Below, piece after piece: positions 63,381-64,000 of a stretch of DNA of 64,000 nt. The stretch is from NCBI GenBank assembly GCA_964057225.1, contig OZ059896.1, positions 5,704,001-5,768,000 of the forward strand, read 5' to 3'. This DNA comes from Auanema rhodensis. Its lineage: Eukaryota; Nematoda; Chromadorea; Rhabditida; Rhabditidae. The notes beneath the pieces were generated by a model. The model saw nothing but the letters and a program-made list of their open reading frames with translations, was not told the DNA's origin and made no database searches. Position 1 is the stretch's first letter. Each line of letters begins with the position of its first letter. The position numbers and the translations under genes are program-made.

Positions 63381-64000
63381 ATGTACACGTGATGTGCACT
63401 TGGTATGTAACTCGCTTCACGTGAAGGATAAAGAGATGCGGTTTTCAAAATTAGATTCCCCATGTCAATATTAGTCTAAAAACAAATTTTTATTGATATT
63501 GGTGCAGGGTAACCATGACTTTGAAATTTACGTGAACTTTAATTTATGCTAATTAAATGTACACGTGATGTGCACTTGGTATGTAACTCGCTTCACGTTA
63601 AAGATAAAGAGATGCGGTTTTCAAAATTAAATTTCCCATGTCCATATTAGTCTAAAAACAAATTTTTATTGACATTGGTTCATGGTAACCATGACTTTGA
63701 AATTTACGTGAACTTTAATTAATGCTAATTAAATGTACACGTGATGTGCACTTGGTATGTAACTCGCTTCACGTGAAAGATAAAGAGATGCGGTTTTCAA
63801 AATTAGATTCCCCATGTCAATATTAGTCTAAAAACAAATTTTTATTGATATTGGTGCAGGGTAACCATGACTTTGAAATTTACGTGAACTTTAATTTATG
63901 CTAATTAAATGTACACGTGATGTGCACTTGGTATGTAACTCGCTTCACGTGAAAGATAAAGAGATGCGGTTTTCAAAATTAGATTTCCCATGTCCATATT

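Larger units (their letters stand above)
48233..64000 (+). repeat. satB forward array 2 (176 bp units)
   Basis: The array holds 89 full units and a partial one that runs out of the window. The unit word TTTATGC has its expected start at 48231 and recurs at 48407 and finally at 63895. The 15488 bases from 48407 to 63895 are exactly 88 x 176, so there is no net indel. Subfamilies differ in linked positions: CTTCACGTGAAAG or CTTCATGTGAAAG; TTTTTATTGATATTGG or TTGTTATTGATGTTGG; GGTGCATGG, GGTTCATGG, GGTGCAGGG or GGTGCAGGTT; AAATTAGATT or AAATTAAATT. Orientation and phase continue those of the array at 41715-42954. No gene is seen. Confidence 0.96.

Noticed and set aside
1-64000. CRISPR-like regular repetition
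   Set aside because: The repeats are 176 and 351 bp and fully contiguous, with no short repeats separated by unique spacers.
1-64000. Telomeric repeats, tRNA or rRNA genes
   Set aside because: No run of TTAGG-type repeats and no recognisable tRNA or rRNA sequence was seen on either strand.

Overview
The window is satellite DNA from end to end. I see no protein-coding gene, no RNA gene and no transposon. It holds two unrelated AT-rich tandem repeats, named here satA (351 bp unit) and satB (176 bp unit, almost exactly half of satA). The absence of genes, the tens of kilobases of near-identical units and the 176/351 bp unit lengths point to constitutive (pericentromeric or similar) heterochromatin of a eukaryote. 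Unit lengths near 170 and 340-360 bp are common in insects such as tenebrionid beetles, but also elsewhere, so the lineage is only a guess.

Layout: 1-41703 is a forward satA array of 117 full units plus a partial unit at each end. 41704-41714 is a short filler, and 41715-42954 is a 7-unit forward satB array. 42955-48169 is an inverted satA block of 15 units. 48170-48172 is a 3-base filler, and 48173-48233 is a 61-base inverted piece of satB. From 48233/48234 to 64000 is a second forward satB array of 89 full units plus a partial one.

Within the forward satA array, units fall into subfamilies arranged in local higher-order repeats. There is a 5-unit (1755 bp) repeat at the left and large block duplications with shifts of 12 units (4212 bp), 8 units (2808 bp) and 4 units (1404 bp). 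At 34-38.5 kb two subfamilies alternate with a 702 bp period. SatB shows a 15-unit (2640 bp) duplicated block and a second pair of similar blocks 55 units (9680 bp) apart. All of this fits repeated unequal exchange or amplification of multi-unit blocks. The register is very strict: the only net length change I find in the forward satA array is one missing base near 30207, and satB from 48231 to 63895 is an exact multiple of 176.

The most unusual part is 42955-48232. Removing these 5278 bases rejoins the two satB arrays exactly in phase, with no base gained or lost. The removed segment is 15 whole inverted satA units that start and end at the same point in the unit, plus a 61-base inverted satB piece. 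That piece mirrors the satB sequence 28 bases downstream, with two mismatches. This looks like insertion of a whole-number satA block (possibly from extrachromosomal circular DNA) with a fold-back template switch at the right edge. The mechanism is inference; the junction sequences are directly visible.

Both satellites carry conserved dyad symmetries: in satA a 49-base imperfect hairpin and a 9-bp perfect stem with a GTGA loop, in satB two short palindromes, one containing CACGTG.
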